Shown one piece after another: positions 44,001 through 57,095 of a stretch of DNA of 64,000 nt. The first letter of the stretch is position 1; each line of letters opens with the position of its first letter. The stretch is from Hyaloperonospora brassicae. Lineage: Eukaryota > Oomycota > Peronosporomycetes > Peronosporales > Peronosporaceae. The stretch spans positions 1 to 64,000 of the forward strand of contig CANTFL010001360.1 in assembly GCA_947650285.1 (NCBI GenBank), given 5' to 3'. The notes beneath the pieces were generated by a model. It was not told where the DNA came from. It did not search any database and saw only the letters and a list, made by a program, of their open reading frames with translations. Made by a program: the position numbers and the translations under genes.

Positions 44001-47000
44001 ATAGGCAAGTAGCCATGTACAGTTTACTTTTTCGCTACTACGTTACCACGAGGTGCATTTTTTAACAAGAATTTATGTTGAGCGACACATATTATCGTGT
44101 CTAAATCGATGCGATCTTCTATCTTTATAGCTTTTCCCGCAAGCTGTTGTCTTATTCAGGGACCTTCGATTGAAGGCGTGTATTCGGCGATTGTGCTCTT
44201 GTATTTACAATGAAAGGACGCATGTCGTCTTCACCAAAGTTGTGTATCATAATTTAAACGTATATATTTTCGCTGACAACTGCTTTGTGACCACGTTACA
44301 CTCGTCCCACCAAACTGACACTCCCAAAAATTATCAATCGAATTACTCGTTAAATCCGTTATGTATGCAACTTAAGATCACGGTTGTTCGAGGCGCTGAC
44401 AACATGACATTGCCTCGCTACGAGTTTCAGATTATCTCCAATTTTATCCGATCGAAAAGAAATAAACAAAACACGCGGTACCGACGTCGAGATAGAGAAA
44501 AAGAAAGGACCCCTCAAAAGAAAGAGCGAAGAGATCCACTTCAGACATTAAACTCGCTCCCTGAACGTGGGGTCGCGGATACAAATACTGCACTGCGCTT
44601 TTAACCCGACATGTGAGTATAGTATAGCAGTACAGCAGCTGATGCTACAGAGGAAAGAGAGCGCTAAGAGCAGATCGAAAACTCCGTAACATTGCAAGGT
44701 CATAGTGACAATGTGGTTACGACTTTTACGTTAACGTATTAATTCGTCAATACTTCGGTATAACGTTGGAGGGGTAGGTCATCGTCCTTAATTTGTCTAC
44801 GCCTTAAAATTGACAGTGCAATTAATACTTCTCGAGCAGTACCTGGGTACAGATGTCGGCTATGCGGAGTTCATGAAAGAAACGATAAAATGCAAGCTCG
44901 TGGCGCATTAATTTCACCAAATAAAAGTTTTATCGTCTTTCTTTCGCAAGACATGAGGCTGACGAATCGGATAATACGCCATTTTGCTATGTGCAAAAAT
45001 TTCGACGCCTAAGCCGTATATATATCGATGAACAAGTGCCCATTATCGTCGTAAACTTATGCATCAGTATGGCTACGCAAATAGAATAGATAAGTAGAGA
45101 ATTAGCTAGCTCTATGATTCAGCTACGCCTTTATGCACAAGGTTATGTCACACCTCAATTGGAGACCCCACGTCCGCAATGCAAATGGTGGAAATAATAT
45201 TAAGTTGCAAATTTACCTATTCCGCGGCGCATATAAACTTCATCGGCATTTGATATATCATGTTCAAGGGGTATCGAATACCAAAGTAGTTCCCGACTCA
45301 TGAAATTCTCGTGCTATCTCCATGATTGTTATTGGCTATGACATAGAAGTCATCCCGAGAAACGCCGATGGAGGATAGATTGTCGTTAGTAACCTATGCG
45401 GACCTGGTTTACAAATTAGTTTTCCCTTTGACTTACACGTTCTTCTTAAAAAACGGTTGATATTGAGCAGTATAATATCTCGAAGTCGACCGCGTTTGTC
45501 CCCGGACGTTGCATTTTATTACAGTTCCTGGTTTGAAGCACATATGAATACCCTAATTCGGATGCATCAGCCTGTGGCAAGGTCAAATCACCTGGAGTTA
45601 GCGCCTCAAAGTAATTATGGGACGATTCACAAAATGGCATCAAAAAGACTACTGTGAGTGAGTGGATTCGTGCGCAACTTGTGCGGTTGGATCTGCGTAG
45701 AAGCAAACAATTTCTTAGTACTGACCATTAATGTTCTCAAGGATTGTAAATAAAAATTCGCCTAAAAAGTAGATACTATTGTAGGTTATTTTTCTAGGCA
45801 CATAAAAAGGATTTGGTCTCTGATCTATGACGCTCAGTATATATTCTGTCTTCATCATCCATTTGTTATTTTTGTTTATCTTGGCTGTAAGGAAATGAGT
45901 CACGCACATGCCGCCCGAAATTTAACCCGCTTGGAAGAAACGCTGACATTTTTTGAGAGTAGCGGGACCGGTATCACCTAGCTGATCGGCAACCTCGTTT
46001 TCATATGTACTTGAATCACGCAGTTTCATCGTTGATACAGCGCGCCGTGGACGAGATTGAACACGTTAGGCTGTTTATGGCATGTAGCTATGAGTCAGGA
46101 TGTTTCAATAATCGAGACCAAACTCTGGGGGCAATGAACATTAATATTGATAAGACTCGGCGCACATGCTGCGTAGAAAGTCTTGATTGTATTGATTAAC
46201 GTAATTTGTCTGGCCATAAGTATTCGAATGGAACGCTACAGACATGCTCCATCTGGTGTGATTACCTCATACATAGAAATTTGTAACCTTCTCGTCAAAC
46301 GAGGATCTCGGTCAGAAATAATTATTGATAGGCAAACCATGCTAACGAGACACTTGATCTTTGATTAGCAAATCTGTACCTTATTTATCGATCTCGCCCG
46401 TCACAGTCGCTGAGTGAGATACCATGGCATATTGATTAATTAGTACCACAAAATCTGTATTGCTACACGATTCGTTCGATAGGCCAAGCCCAATGTCCAT
46501 TCTGATTATATTACAACGGCGAACTGGTGCAGAAAATCCGGGGGAGGTCACAGCAAAATGGCCAGAGGATTTAACCACGACATGTTTAGCATGTACGCAC
46601 ATAATTGCACACCTATTTATCGAATTTGAGACAACAATAGCGGTATAAGAATGGCATTAGTTCTTTTCAAGGCCTAATATCCACATATGATATTATCATG
46701 GGCCTCATCGAGGATACCAAACGTGTATTTTTTATCGTGAGGAACAACGATGCGTGGTAGATCCTTAGCGTTCGTTCTGCAGCTCAAGATCCTTGGTTAA
46801 GAGGAATTATTCGATGTTGTCACAGATACAAACTGAAAAGCCAACGATCGATCATATAAACTCTACGCCGCGTGTTAATGTGGTATATCTATCGTTTTGG
46901 TTTTCATCATTGGTTTAATCTGCACAAATAAATTGCAACATTGAGAGACATGGTCGTTACATGGCATAGCTTATAATCGAGTTTGCGCGATAATGCATCT

Positions 47001-48504
47001 GACAAATATTCTTTCCAGGGCCAATAACTTAATTAAAGTCGTATTCAGCACAGGTTGAAAGCGATCGGGCAAAATATTAAGACATTAAGCAATTGAGTTG
47101 AAGTGCGTGAAGTCGCATGATCCGTTTATATAACGAACGGCTTAGAGACTAGCAAAGGAAATATTAATGTAACAAAATCAAACAAATTATCGAATTTAGC
47201 TTTTTGCCATGTAGTGCATCGTTTGTTTCATCGGTTTGATCTAAAGGGACTTGATTTGCGATAAAACATTCATGCACTTTTAACATCTGATCCCAACATA
47301 CCAATGATACTGGAAAGTCAAAAGAGATTGAACGACACTAAAAGGCATATCGGTATAAGGTAAATTTTAATAGCAGCACATAAAGCAACCTTCTTCTATT
47401 TATTTAAAGCCGCATTTAAAACTGTGGCCCAGCACCAACAAGAATATGTATTAGGATTCAAATGATCAATAAGCCGAATCATCAGCATTTGCGCAATACA
47501 TGCATGTAATTTGCAGTATCAAATCGCGTGCGCAAATGGTTCTAGTTCATTATTACATGACAAAAAATGTGGCTTTGGTAATAGCTAGTCACGCTTATAG
47601 GCCACGATTATCGATTAAGAACTATAGACAAAGAATTGTTTTTCACCGAAGATACACTTTCATGAATTAATACATAGCTTAGTCGTGCACATGAACTCGT
47701 GCACTGTTCGTATATACCCGATGTGATACTATACATCGAGTACTTCATGTGAAGCACGACAACGACAATTTATGTCGTTCTATCCACTGCGTAAATAGAC
47801 TCGATATAGATAGGTGTTTGCGGCACTAGACATTTGACACAGCCGAAGCATACGATATCCCATGATACATACTCAGCCATTCCCAGATCATTTCGCTAGT
47901 AGTCTAAGCGCTTCAGGATAGATTCTACTCGCTCTCGTTAGAAACTAATGTTAATCTTAGCCTAAGCCGATTGTTATAAACATGGTATAACGCACACAAT
48001 GGTTTGCTTAGTTATCAATTTAACGAACATGACGTCGGTGATTATATAGTTTTAGCATATTTTTATAAGCATGCTCGTTGTGTCACTTGCCATTGAGTTT
48101 CCTTTTGCAGAACGTTGATTTGAAGTAAGAAATTTTACTTTCTACTACTCGCACGCATTACACCTGCCTCGTGCTTTGCACGACATGATTCTTCGATGCA
48201 CAACTATTTTCTTTCGCTAAAATTACTCTCGTGTCACCCATTATTTGTTCGGGGTCCAAGTCGTTTCTTTGAAGTACAAATTTTCTATAAATCAAATAAA
48301 GTAATGGATTATGACACACCACGTCTTATTACTTATAATCAGTGTATCAGAAAGATAGAAGGGAGTACATGAAAAAGACGATTTAAAACGCGCAATATGT
48401 ACCACATTTGTCTCTACAAGAAACGTCCCGTCTGGAAGAGACGATGAGTTAGAGTCAGTGCCAGTTCTATCCGACTACCATATCAAAAGGATACCAGCCT
48501 GTAG
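41100..48504. other. AT-rich gene-poor DNA
   Basis: About 7.4 kb of AT-rich sequence with only short frames. I recognise no domain in any of them; frames such as 43093-43344 and 44170-44604 look like chance openings in AT-rich DNA. It is probably old, unrecognisable transposon sequence. The only clear structure is a tandem duplication at 42919-43123. Confidence 0.5.
42919..43123. repeat. Tandem duplication of a 102/103-base unit
   Basis: Copies at 42919-43020 and 43021-43123 are about 90% identical, both beginning gcatgacacgcaacc and ending catgtatcattat. The first bases of a third copy (gcat) follow. Confidence 0.9.
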
Positions 48505-48950
48505 TATAACGAGGCAACCCTGTCAAATTATATAATCGTTTACAAAAGAATTAGTAATCAAAGTGTTACGCTCAATGTTTTCGACTTATAACATCACATC
48601 ATCAAATCATATCCTATGGTGACCCAAGGAGCAAAGTATTAGTAAATATAGAATATGTATCAGCTCACCAATTGCCTCGACGCGCGCAATGTGTGGCATT
48701 AGACCGCACAACACATGTTTTCATGTTCCACACTCACAAATTCAAAAAAAGTTAAGAATAATACGAATGTATGGGATTTTGTTCTTCATTATCTTTGTGA
48801 TATTTCATTTTCACTACCACTAAACCCTATCATCAGCGTTTTCTACCTACCTCTATGGGCGTGTAAGTGAGGAATCAGGACACAGACGAATTTGTTGTCA
48901 GAAATGGTTCTCTTTTAGGTTTAGTACGTAGCTGCCGGTAAACCATTTCA
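48505..48950 (+). repeat. 5' LTR remnant of the relic retrotransposon
   Basis: Starts tataacgaggcaaccctgtc, matching the young LTR start tgtaacggggcagcccgtta. The shared core gacgcgcgcaatg is at about 48680-48692. The end is set by the following gggtagctcttgtag, which matches the young primer site. Confidence 0.65.
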
Positions 48951-49779
48951 CCGGGTAGCTCTTGTAGCCCATCCGAGAACAGCAATTAACACACTCAGCC
49001 TGAAATGTTCAACGATCATGGCGACACCACGCAACGCGCAAAAGCTACTTGTATTTAAGTAAAAATGGAATGAGGTCCGGTCGAAAGAATGCTTGATTGC
49101 GGGCGAGGATGTTGTCTAGACTAGCTATCTGCCTTGGATAGGGACCAACATCAATACATCATCTCCAAGTTTATACAACATGGGCAAGGTGCGTCACAAG
49201 GAGAAGTAAAATTGCTTCACCAGACTGGTTTTCACTAAGTAGAGCTGCTGGAACAAAAGCGAAACTCGATTTTCTGCTTCCGAGCCGGCGCACGCGCCCC
49301 AACTCAAAACGTAAAACATAGGAATCTTCTTATTCTAAGAAAAATTACGAGCGTGATGGAACATTTACTAATGGTACATTCGCTACCTTGAGATATGTAC
49401 AGGGACTTATCCAGTCCAAGAGCACAGATGAATTACAGTCTCTATGCAGGTTCACATAAATGATCCCGTCAATAATTACCGGTTCCGCTTCAAGCTTATT
49501 AAGGTCATATAAGCGAACGCATATGCGGAACAAGAAGACTTTTGCGTGAGAGAGGATCAAGGAATCTCTTGTACCTATCGTCCATAGACATGACAGGGAA
49601 GAGAAGGTCTGAAACCGAAGTATCTCTGTTACGTGGAGTGCTAGTGTACCCACTTTCTAGTATACAAACGATTAGAGACATGCTTTTATTGTCAATAGAC
49701 AGGACACAACGCCTATGAATTTAATACCTCAATATCCGTGTAGCGTACATTAGAACATTACGATCTCCCACAGGCCAAT

Positions 49780-50100
49780 TAGGCCCCGAGGCGCGGGTCC
49801 GGCATTGTTCCGAAATCGCAACAATATTGAGAGTCGTAAAAAATGGCCAGGGTCAGTAGGGGCGGAGCTTCCTGATAATGCAGCAACGTTAAGCGACGTT
49901 GCCGGACTCTTGACTAAAGTTGCTTTAGACATGCAGTCATCGTTTATTAATCCTCATCGTGATGCGTTGGTCCTTATCACCATGAGATTGAAGTGTAAAA
50001 CAAATTCACCTTGTACACCAGTGGGTGTGGGGCATCGAACGATTTTGTTAGACGTCAATCGCCAGTGAATTGTAGGGTATAGTAAGATGATATCGATATC
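49780..50100 (+). pseudogene. Gag-end/protease remnant of the relic element
   Basis: A frame at 49805-50068 contains WPGSVGAEL and aligns with the start of the young protease frame (SGSVGAERPTDPA). The DNA alignment reaches from ggcgcgggtcc through tcagtaggggcgg and on to the active-site region, where the relic has gtggggcatcgaacgatttt. The active-site codons are destroyed. Confidence 0.7.
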
Positions 50101-51090
50101 CCTCATTCGAGGATAATGGTCCGCCTTGCTGCAGTCTCATAGACTGCCGTTAGGAATTGAGTAGTGTACATATTTACGCAGGAGAAGATTATAAGTACGA
50201 TGGTGACTTGATCTTTAAGAAATGGATAAATTAGAGTGTCATCCTTGGTCTACCATGGCTGCGAAGTTACGAACCATTGATTAGCTTGTAGCATATCCCC
50301 GTGTAGGTGCCTGCCATTTGTTCATCATATGATCATTTCGATGAAAACCTTAGAGCGTTCAACAGTTTTTGCGTGTACTAAAAGTGAGATCGATGTCCCT
50401 ACTTGAGATTCTATCGTTGGTACGACTACACAAAACGTAAGTTTATCTAGTTACTACCCGGCAGAGCAAGATCTCAGCGTCTTTGCAGATACACATCAAG
50501 TGTCAATAGTCTCCCACTAAAATATGTCGAGTGAGCAGAAACATGAATGCATGTCGAGCGGGCAACATCCAATAAAGACGGATACGATTGTCTTGAGGAA
50601 CGTGGTAAACTCGGTCGATCAAACAGTCTACCGAATAACACCCATATGTCGCGATAGAACTATTCCAGCTTGAAGACGTTAAAGAAAATAGTACCACGTA
50701 ATGCAGGAAACAATTCCTTCAAGTACTATTTGCTGAGGTAGAACCAGTCTCTTTAAATAGTTCTCGACAAATTACCACAACGTAACCAATTTAATGAAGG
50801 TCTTGATGAATGGCGTATCAAGCGTTGGCAATTTCACGCTTTCTCTGATAGCGCCTCCGATATTAGCGTCGAAGGTAGCTCAATGATTAACGTTAGATAC
50901 AAACATTTCATGAGAGATCTGCGTAGCGATTGAGTCAAGCAGATATGCGTACTCGTCACAGAGGACACGTAAAATACGATATAATATCGGCGGTGATCTG
51001 TGCGGAGAAGGGACAAGTTCGCAACTGCTTGTCGATGGATGAAATTGTACTCGATGAGTAGACACGGATCATTCGATATACGTTGCATTC
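50101..51090 (+). pseudogene. Protease-to-pol linker remnant
   Basis: The match to the young element resumes clearly near 50811 (atcaagcgt) and 50935-51060 (agtcaagcagat, actcgtcacagagga, gatggatgaaat, cgatgagtaga). Where the young copy has an in-frame TGA at 63843, the relic has TGC. The middle is heavily changed. Confidence 0.6.
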
Positions 51091-51779
51091 CGTATAGCTG
51101 ATTTTTAGTAAATCCTTTGTTTAAGGGTTTATTTGCATTAAAAAATAAATTTTGAATTATTTTTGTGCGATATACCTAATGATAAAGCAGTTGACACGAT
51201 CTCGAGCTCAACTGGGATCAAAGTAATATATAATGATGCAGTAATCACTATTAAGTGTGAATGTAGTAGCAATAGAAAAGTACTTAACCGATCCGTGAGC
51301 AGCAAGAAATATGAGTGAACCAACCACCATCTCACATCTCGTCCAAATTCTGTGTGCAAAAAGTCACAGAAAGAAGGCGGATATTGCACGCATTTAGCAA
51401 ATTAGATTCTGCAACGGGTACTAAATAGACGCCGAACCGAGGAAGGCCGTAATAATTGATGGCATGTCAAATCGATCCATCCGATCGTCCATGGATTGAC
51501 GATTGGAACTATCGGACCCTCGTGTGTGAAAGGGGCATGTTACTTACATCAGTGGGAATAGCTAGCGGTATGCTTGGAAGTGGATAGTGATGCCACAAGG
51601 GATAAGAAATGCCCCATCACATTTAAAGGATGCATTTATAAGTCTACTATATTGGTGGGTGATGCTGCGCCGAGTTCCTCTGAAGGCGTCTCTATTTATA
51701 GCCGGGTTATGAAATAAAAATTTAGAAGTGGAGGTACAGAGCACGCACGTTCGTCAGGTTTTTCCAATCATGCGCAAAC

Positions 51780-52010
51780 ATTAATTTTGCGCCAATATCA
51801 AGAAGTATATATTCGCGGCTAGCGAAAAATTACTTCATGGGTGCATCGTGGGTGAAAGTGACTTACTTTCTGATGTGAAGGCGATCCAGGCGATCTTCAA
51901 CTATCCCGTGTCAGTCGACGTCAAGGGGTGCTTAACTTTTCTTGGCCTCGCGGACTACTAGCCATGTACTTACGCAATATTGCCGAAGTGACGGTGCATC
52001 TTTATCTTTT
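51780..52010 (+). pseudogene. Reverse transcriptase remnant (Ty3/Gypsy)
   Basis: Translating gives GCIVGESDLLSDVKAIQAI, then PVSVDVKGCLTFLGLADY and, after a stop and a frame change, an RTYLRNIAEV-like stretch. This is the C-terminal RT signature of Gypsy elements (bridge to RNase H: VKAI..P....LR.FLGLA.YYR). It is the evidence that the family is Ty3/Gypsy rather than Copia. Confidence 0.7.
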
Positions 52011-54539
52011 TCTTAACACTACGAGAAGTGTTCTTGGTTAGAGTATCGTAAGTACTCTTTAAATAGTGTCATGAAAAGCTTAATTTAAGTGCCTGTGTTG
52101 GCGATTGACGATCAAGATAGGCCATCTCGAGTAGTCTGTGACGTCAGCAATATTTGATTGGTTTTGCGTTGGTGCAGTAAAATTTAGATGTCGCGTAGCG
52201 CCTCGTCTGTTATTCACCGCGTTAGTTGCAACATTCTAAGAGCAACTGTTCAGTGCATTAAAACGACCTTTTTGTCATAAAGTATGCACCGAATAAGCTC
52301 CGCGGCAATCACCTCAAAGATAGACTATTTGTTTTATTTACGGACCATATGTCGCTTAGTATCTCCGTAAACAGTCCACAATTATTACAGAAGAAAGAGA
52401 GGACGCTTTGTATATTCGCGGATTGAAATTTATCCGTGGAGTGTAAGATAAGACAGCTGAAAGTCATCGTTTATTTGATGTCAATCCATCCCTTTAGAGT
52501 CGGCTGAAACGTCCGAAAATGAGGATTTTCCAATGCTACAGCTATTACCATGAACTTTTCTTCGTCAACACTACTTGACACCGTTTACAAGACCCACGCA
52601 CATGATAACGGACATCCTTGCGTCCGATGGATCATCTCGTAAAATGTTTCTGAAAACACTTACATATTTACTGGCATTATACCGTTCCTCGTCAAAACGG
52701 TACACCGTTCACAACATGATTTTGTATTATACAGTTGTTGCCATTGACACGATTCGTGTCGTCGTCTCCGCTCATAATGATCTGCTATTGCGGATCATTT
52801 ATGAGTGTCTCGATACCAGCGCGTGGAAATTCGTAGTAGAGAAAAGAATAAACTGGCGGTAAGCCGCGAACTTTACTGTCTTCCCAGTACCAGCTTTTGC
52901 GCAAGTACATTCGAGATCAAAAGGTTTCTCATCGATCGAAGTCTAGCCGTTCTTCCCATGACCCATCACAGCCTCTATCGGCTCAAACGATGGATGTGAG
53001 GCCGTTAAAAAAACTTGGACGGAAATTAAATGATTTTTTGTCTTCTTAATCGACTGTGCAAAATGTTGGATATTGCTGCAATACCGAGTCTATCTGGTAG
53101 AAGGCTGCGGTCGGGTATAAATCGAGACGACTCGGCTTCATGGGCTGTCACGTGATCTAGCCTTTGACCGGTTCTCTTGTTTCACGGTATATTTTCGGTA
53201 ATAACTAATTCGATCTTTGGAACACGATTAGAGATGTCGCATTATGATCATCCGTGAGAGGATAACGGAAAGAACGTAACAATTGTTTCCTAAAAAAATT
53301 ACTTCGAAATTTTTTCGACTAGTGCACTAGATTGAGTGAGATATCACTGATGGTCGGGCTCACCATCCTATTCTAGGTCGTTGCTTTAAAGGCGCATCCA
53401 CTAGTTTTCGTCCATGAACTATACATCCGCGCATTCTCGCCCTTCTAGACCGTGAAAATTAGCCAAGGGGTGGTGGTGAAGACTCGCTTGAGCAACAATG
53501 CTGACTCTAGCTCATCACGCGTTAAGATAATTGCCGATACAAAAGATGCCTTTGTCAACGCGATCGATATCGTGGAATAAGACACGTACCGAAAATTACG
53601 GCGACACTATTGCTGACTCATAATATGATGACGATGCTGGTACATTTTACATCAAAGATGACTATTCTTGAGAGGGAGAATATAATTTTGCCGAAGAAGA
53701 AGAAGATATAATACTGTTCTTTAAAGGTGATATGGCCCGTGCATGGGAAGGAAGTATGTATGCGTGCGTGTATCTGTGTGTTGAGTGTTGACGTTCCCTG
53801 CTTTTATGTCAACGGAACCGTTTCTGCCACATCAGAGAAACCGTTGCATGGAAAAGGAACATGGTTAAGGATTATCAGGTTTGGTGGGGCGGTTGGAATG
53901 AAGAATTGATCACAAAAGATGAGTAGAAATGGTAGGAACGAGTTTACACTTAATTCATGATCCACGTTTTGTTTTGCTGCTTCAATCAAACGTATTCTTG
54001 ACTTTAACGCTCCGCTACCTTTAACAAACACTCTCCGTAGTATGAACAAGGCACGCTGAACCAAATAAAGCCGAGTCAGTAATGGTGGTTATGTTGGATC
54101 AAGAGGAGTTGTATATCATTTTCTGCCAATTACATGACGTCTCAGTGAACTAACAGAAACGGAAAGATGATCAAAATAAAGGATAAACGTTCTTTAATAG
54201 CGTTGATAACCTGTTTCTACTGCCTAGGGTAAACTTTGTCCAAACATTTAGTGGCTAACGTGGGCAGTAGCAACTTACTGCCCCGATACATCGCTTACTT
54301 TTGTGGATTATGCCGTCTAGACAGCTCATACAAGATGGAGCTGTCACGTAGGATCCAAAAGTATGATATATTAATTCTGGGCGCCTCCACTATTACGTTC
54401 AGAAGGACAATTCTTACGAATATACAAATACCATTCACGTTTCACAATATTCATTGGATTCTTTCGCTCGCGCTCCAGTCATTCAGCCTGGTCGCGCACC
54501 GAAGTGAACCCCAAGCAACTGATAAATTGGCTTACGAGC

Positions 54540-54870
54540 TACTGCCAGCTAGTACAAAGAAACGAAATTTTGCGTTCTTTCTGCAACTGTGCGAGAGCAA
54601 ATCATCACGATCGTTCGAGCGATCGTCGCGGTGCAAACGCTGTGCCCGTCAAGCAGCGACACCTGTCCCGCCCATGATCTACAACCTCCCGCAGCTCGAA
54701 GATTGCGCGACCCCTTTGTGGACATGGACATGTTCCGGTGAATGCCCTTGCTCAGACATATCCACCTCCATCGTCTTGTTTGTTTTGCTCGAAAGGTGAT
54801 CATCGCATCACTATAGTGGAGCATATCGTAAACAACCGCGACGTGTTTAAATTTCGTACGAATAACGTCG
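54540..54870 (+). other. GC-richer island inside the relic, possible pol or gag fragment
   Basis: About 330 bases are noticeably richer in GC than the surroundings. One frame has CLFCSKGDHR, which resembles half a retroviral-type zinc knuckle; another frame (54236-54799) has no recognisable domain. It may be a second insertion inside the relic. Confidence 0.3.
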
Positions 54871-56290
54871 GTCAAAGGTGCGGATGGTCGCCTACTTAGA
54901 TCCCTGGGGGTCTCAATACTAGCTGACGGTTGATGTTCTGGGTCTCGACGATATGTATGACGGGATTCACACTCAGTTTATTTGGGGTGGGGGTCATCGA
55001 TACGAACGCCTGGACCGTTTGTAAATGAATTGCAACGTCTCGATCCATTCGTATATATTGGAAGATATGCGCTTCCTTCAGTAAAGCTAATTAGGGATGT
55101 CGGCTTCCCTCGAGGCGCAAGCAGAGTTGACAATGTAATCTAATCAGTTGTCAACTCACGAGAGCCAGGTAGGCTTTTTACTCATAAAATCGGTGCAGTT
55201 TATTTACCATGCATCAGTTTAAGCGTTATTATGTCACCTCCTTTCAAATGGCCGAAAGTATGCCAAGACAGGTTTCGTGGCCAATAGATTGGTCAATTTC
55301 AATGACAAAGTTTACGCCTGTGTCAAGAGTCTATCATCTCGACAATAATAAGCGTGGTTCCGTCAATTTATGAAAAAGAAATTGATTTAATACTTACATT
55401 AGATGCAATGTTTTTGCACTGACTTCAAGGTGATGCAGCTTAGACGAGCTTAAAATAAGAATTATGTGAACCGTAGGGTTCATTGTACACCTCAGATCTA
55501 ACATTCTCTTATGAGACAAGCATGACTTGTCGATGAAAGAAGAAAAAGAATGGTGCGGTATCGCTTCTTGTGTAATGTCATCTGGATCACCGACTCTACG
55601 AATAATATCGTCACGTCGATCAGCTCGTTTCGATGTCTCGACAAAGAGTCACAGGTTGTATCAAGATGGTCAGAACCATCTTGTGGCACACTTGACTTGC
55701 ACTCAGACACGGTTGATCGAATCTATTTCAGCCACGAGTCGTTAGGATCGCATGAGAAACCGAGCATCCTGCGACGCTAATCCATCACGACCTGATGGAA
55801 CGGTAACATTTTCGTCGTCGTCATCTTTGCAGACTGCGACTTATCATCGAACTATAAAGGATGTTTAAAGTCGGATGAAGTATTTGACTCACCCGTCTCA
55901 AAATAATCTATTTTCGGGTCGTGTTTAATGGAAGGTACACGTAGCCGCAACATCCTCATCGAATGTATAAATTGAAAGTAGTTTGTTACAACTCGCGCCC
56001 AAAACGATTGACGTTGCACGTTTCTCGTTTCCCGTGTTCAGCAGTAGAAATTCGAACATCTGCTTCTGAAGCGTTTTTACCTGCCTTTTGGTCAGTTGCA
56101 CGCATTAGTGAAGCCACGTTAGCAAAATACGTTGCCGCACACCGCTTATACTTTTAAGCTAGGCGCGTGGAAGTCGAAATAAGTTCGTTTAATTAAGCGG
56201 TAGATTCTTTCCAGAGTGATTTAACTCTGATCCATCTGTTACCGAATTATCCGTCAACAAGTCACTAAAATGACTGATGTACATTGGGGA

Positions 56291-56726
56291 CGTAATAGGG
56301 TGATCTTGTTACATGACGTTGGTTTGAGTTGTGCCGGTATAAAGACAATCTTATTTAATACAATATTTAACTGTGTCACTCTTTTGAGTCAATATTGTTA
56401 AAATATTACCTGCGAGGTAATATCTGGCTGCTTCACAATTGGTAGATATAGGCCACGATAGCAACCGAACAAATCACTAATCTCTGCTAGACGCGCGCAA
56501 TGGGTGGTAAGTGAGATTTTGTTGAGCGTTTATAGTTTAATATATGTTAAGTAAAATAAAGAGGGTTTCTAGTGAACTTTTGACTTTAACACGGTGTACC
56601 CATGTAGCAATGAGAGCGTACGAATGGTAAGAGGGAATGCAGGAAACAGCTGAGCGTGAATTTTACAAATAAAGTGCTTTGCCTTATTGGCAATTTCTGA
56701 GTCAGCGTACATTCCTCGGGCTTACA
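56291..56726 (+). repeat. 3' LTR remnant of the relic retrotransposon
   Basis: Starts cgtaatagggtgatcttgtt followed by acatga, matching the young LTR start, with the gacgcgcgcaatg core at about 56486-56498 and an end near cgggcttaca. It keeps a perfect hairpin at 56403-56423 (ATATTACCT/AGGTAATAT) that corresponds to one at 61236-61258 in the young LTR but with different paired bases. Confidence 0.65.
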
Positions 56727-57095
56727 ACACAATTCGAATCATTCATACAATGCACGCATTGCGGCCTTTTTAGTGAAACGGTGACGATCAAAGGGTTTCG
56801 TTGCCGAGAATGAAAAGACAGCCTTCGACATTTGTATCTTAACAAAAGGTGTGGTTTGTCAAAATGTATGTTACGTTACACCTATGAAGCTCCCAAAGAA
56901 AAGGGTGTATCACTAGCTGCACCAATTTCGCTCACGCTTGTTGTAGACGTGTCGGGGTAAGAAGTGCTCAGCTCTACACCATGCGAGCCAAGCTTCGGCT
57001 CCAGCAATGTTCGAATCAAGCCACGCGCCAGTCATTCATTGGTCCCATGAGTTGACTTTACCTATTCCGCGCCTTTACCATGTAGTCAGCCGAGC

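Larger units (their letters stand above)
48505..56726 (+). mobile_element. Decayed full-length Ty3/Gypsy retrotransposon
   Basis: An 8.2-kb relic of the same family as the younger element at 61154. The two LTR remnants (48505-48950 and 56291-56726) both align to the young LTR, including its gacgcgcgcaatg core. A primer-site remnant follows the 5' LTR at about 48953. Internal homology to the gag-end/protease part runs from about 49780 to 51090 (aligned with 62660-63970), and a reverse-transcriptase tail is recognisable at about 51780-52010. Order and spacing fit one element. Stops and indels are everywhere, so it is dead. No target-site duplication is evident. Confidence 0.75.

Noticed and set aside
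41100..48504. Frames such as 43093-43344, 43607-43822 and 44170-44604 as genes
   Set aside because: They are short, AT-driven, without domains, and no better than chance in such DNA.
53810..53860. Minus-strand CTGATG ... GAAACG, another hammerhead-like string
   Set aside because: It lacks the full CTGANGA core and has no stem II.
54236..54799. 187-codon frame in the relic retroelement as a cellular gene
   Set aside because: It sits inside the decayed element, mixes AT-rich and GC-rich sequence, and has no domain.
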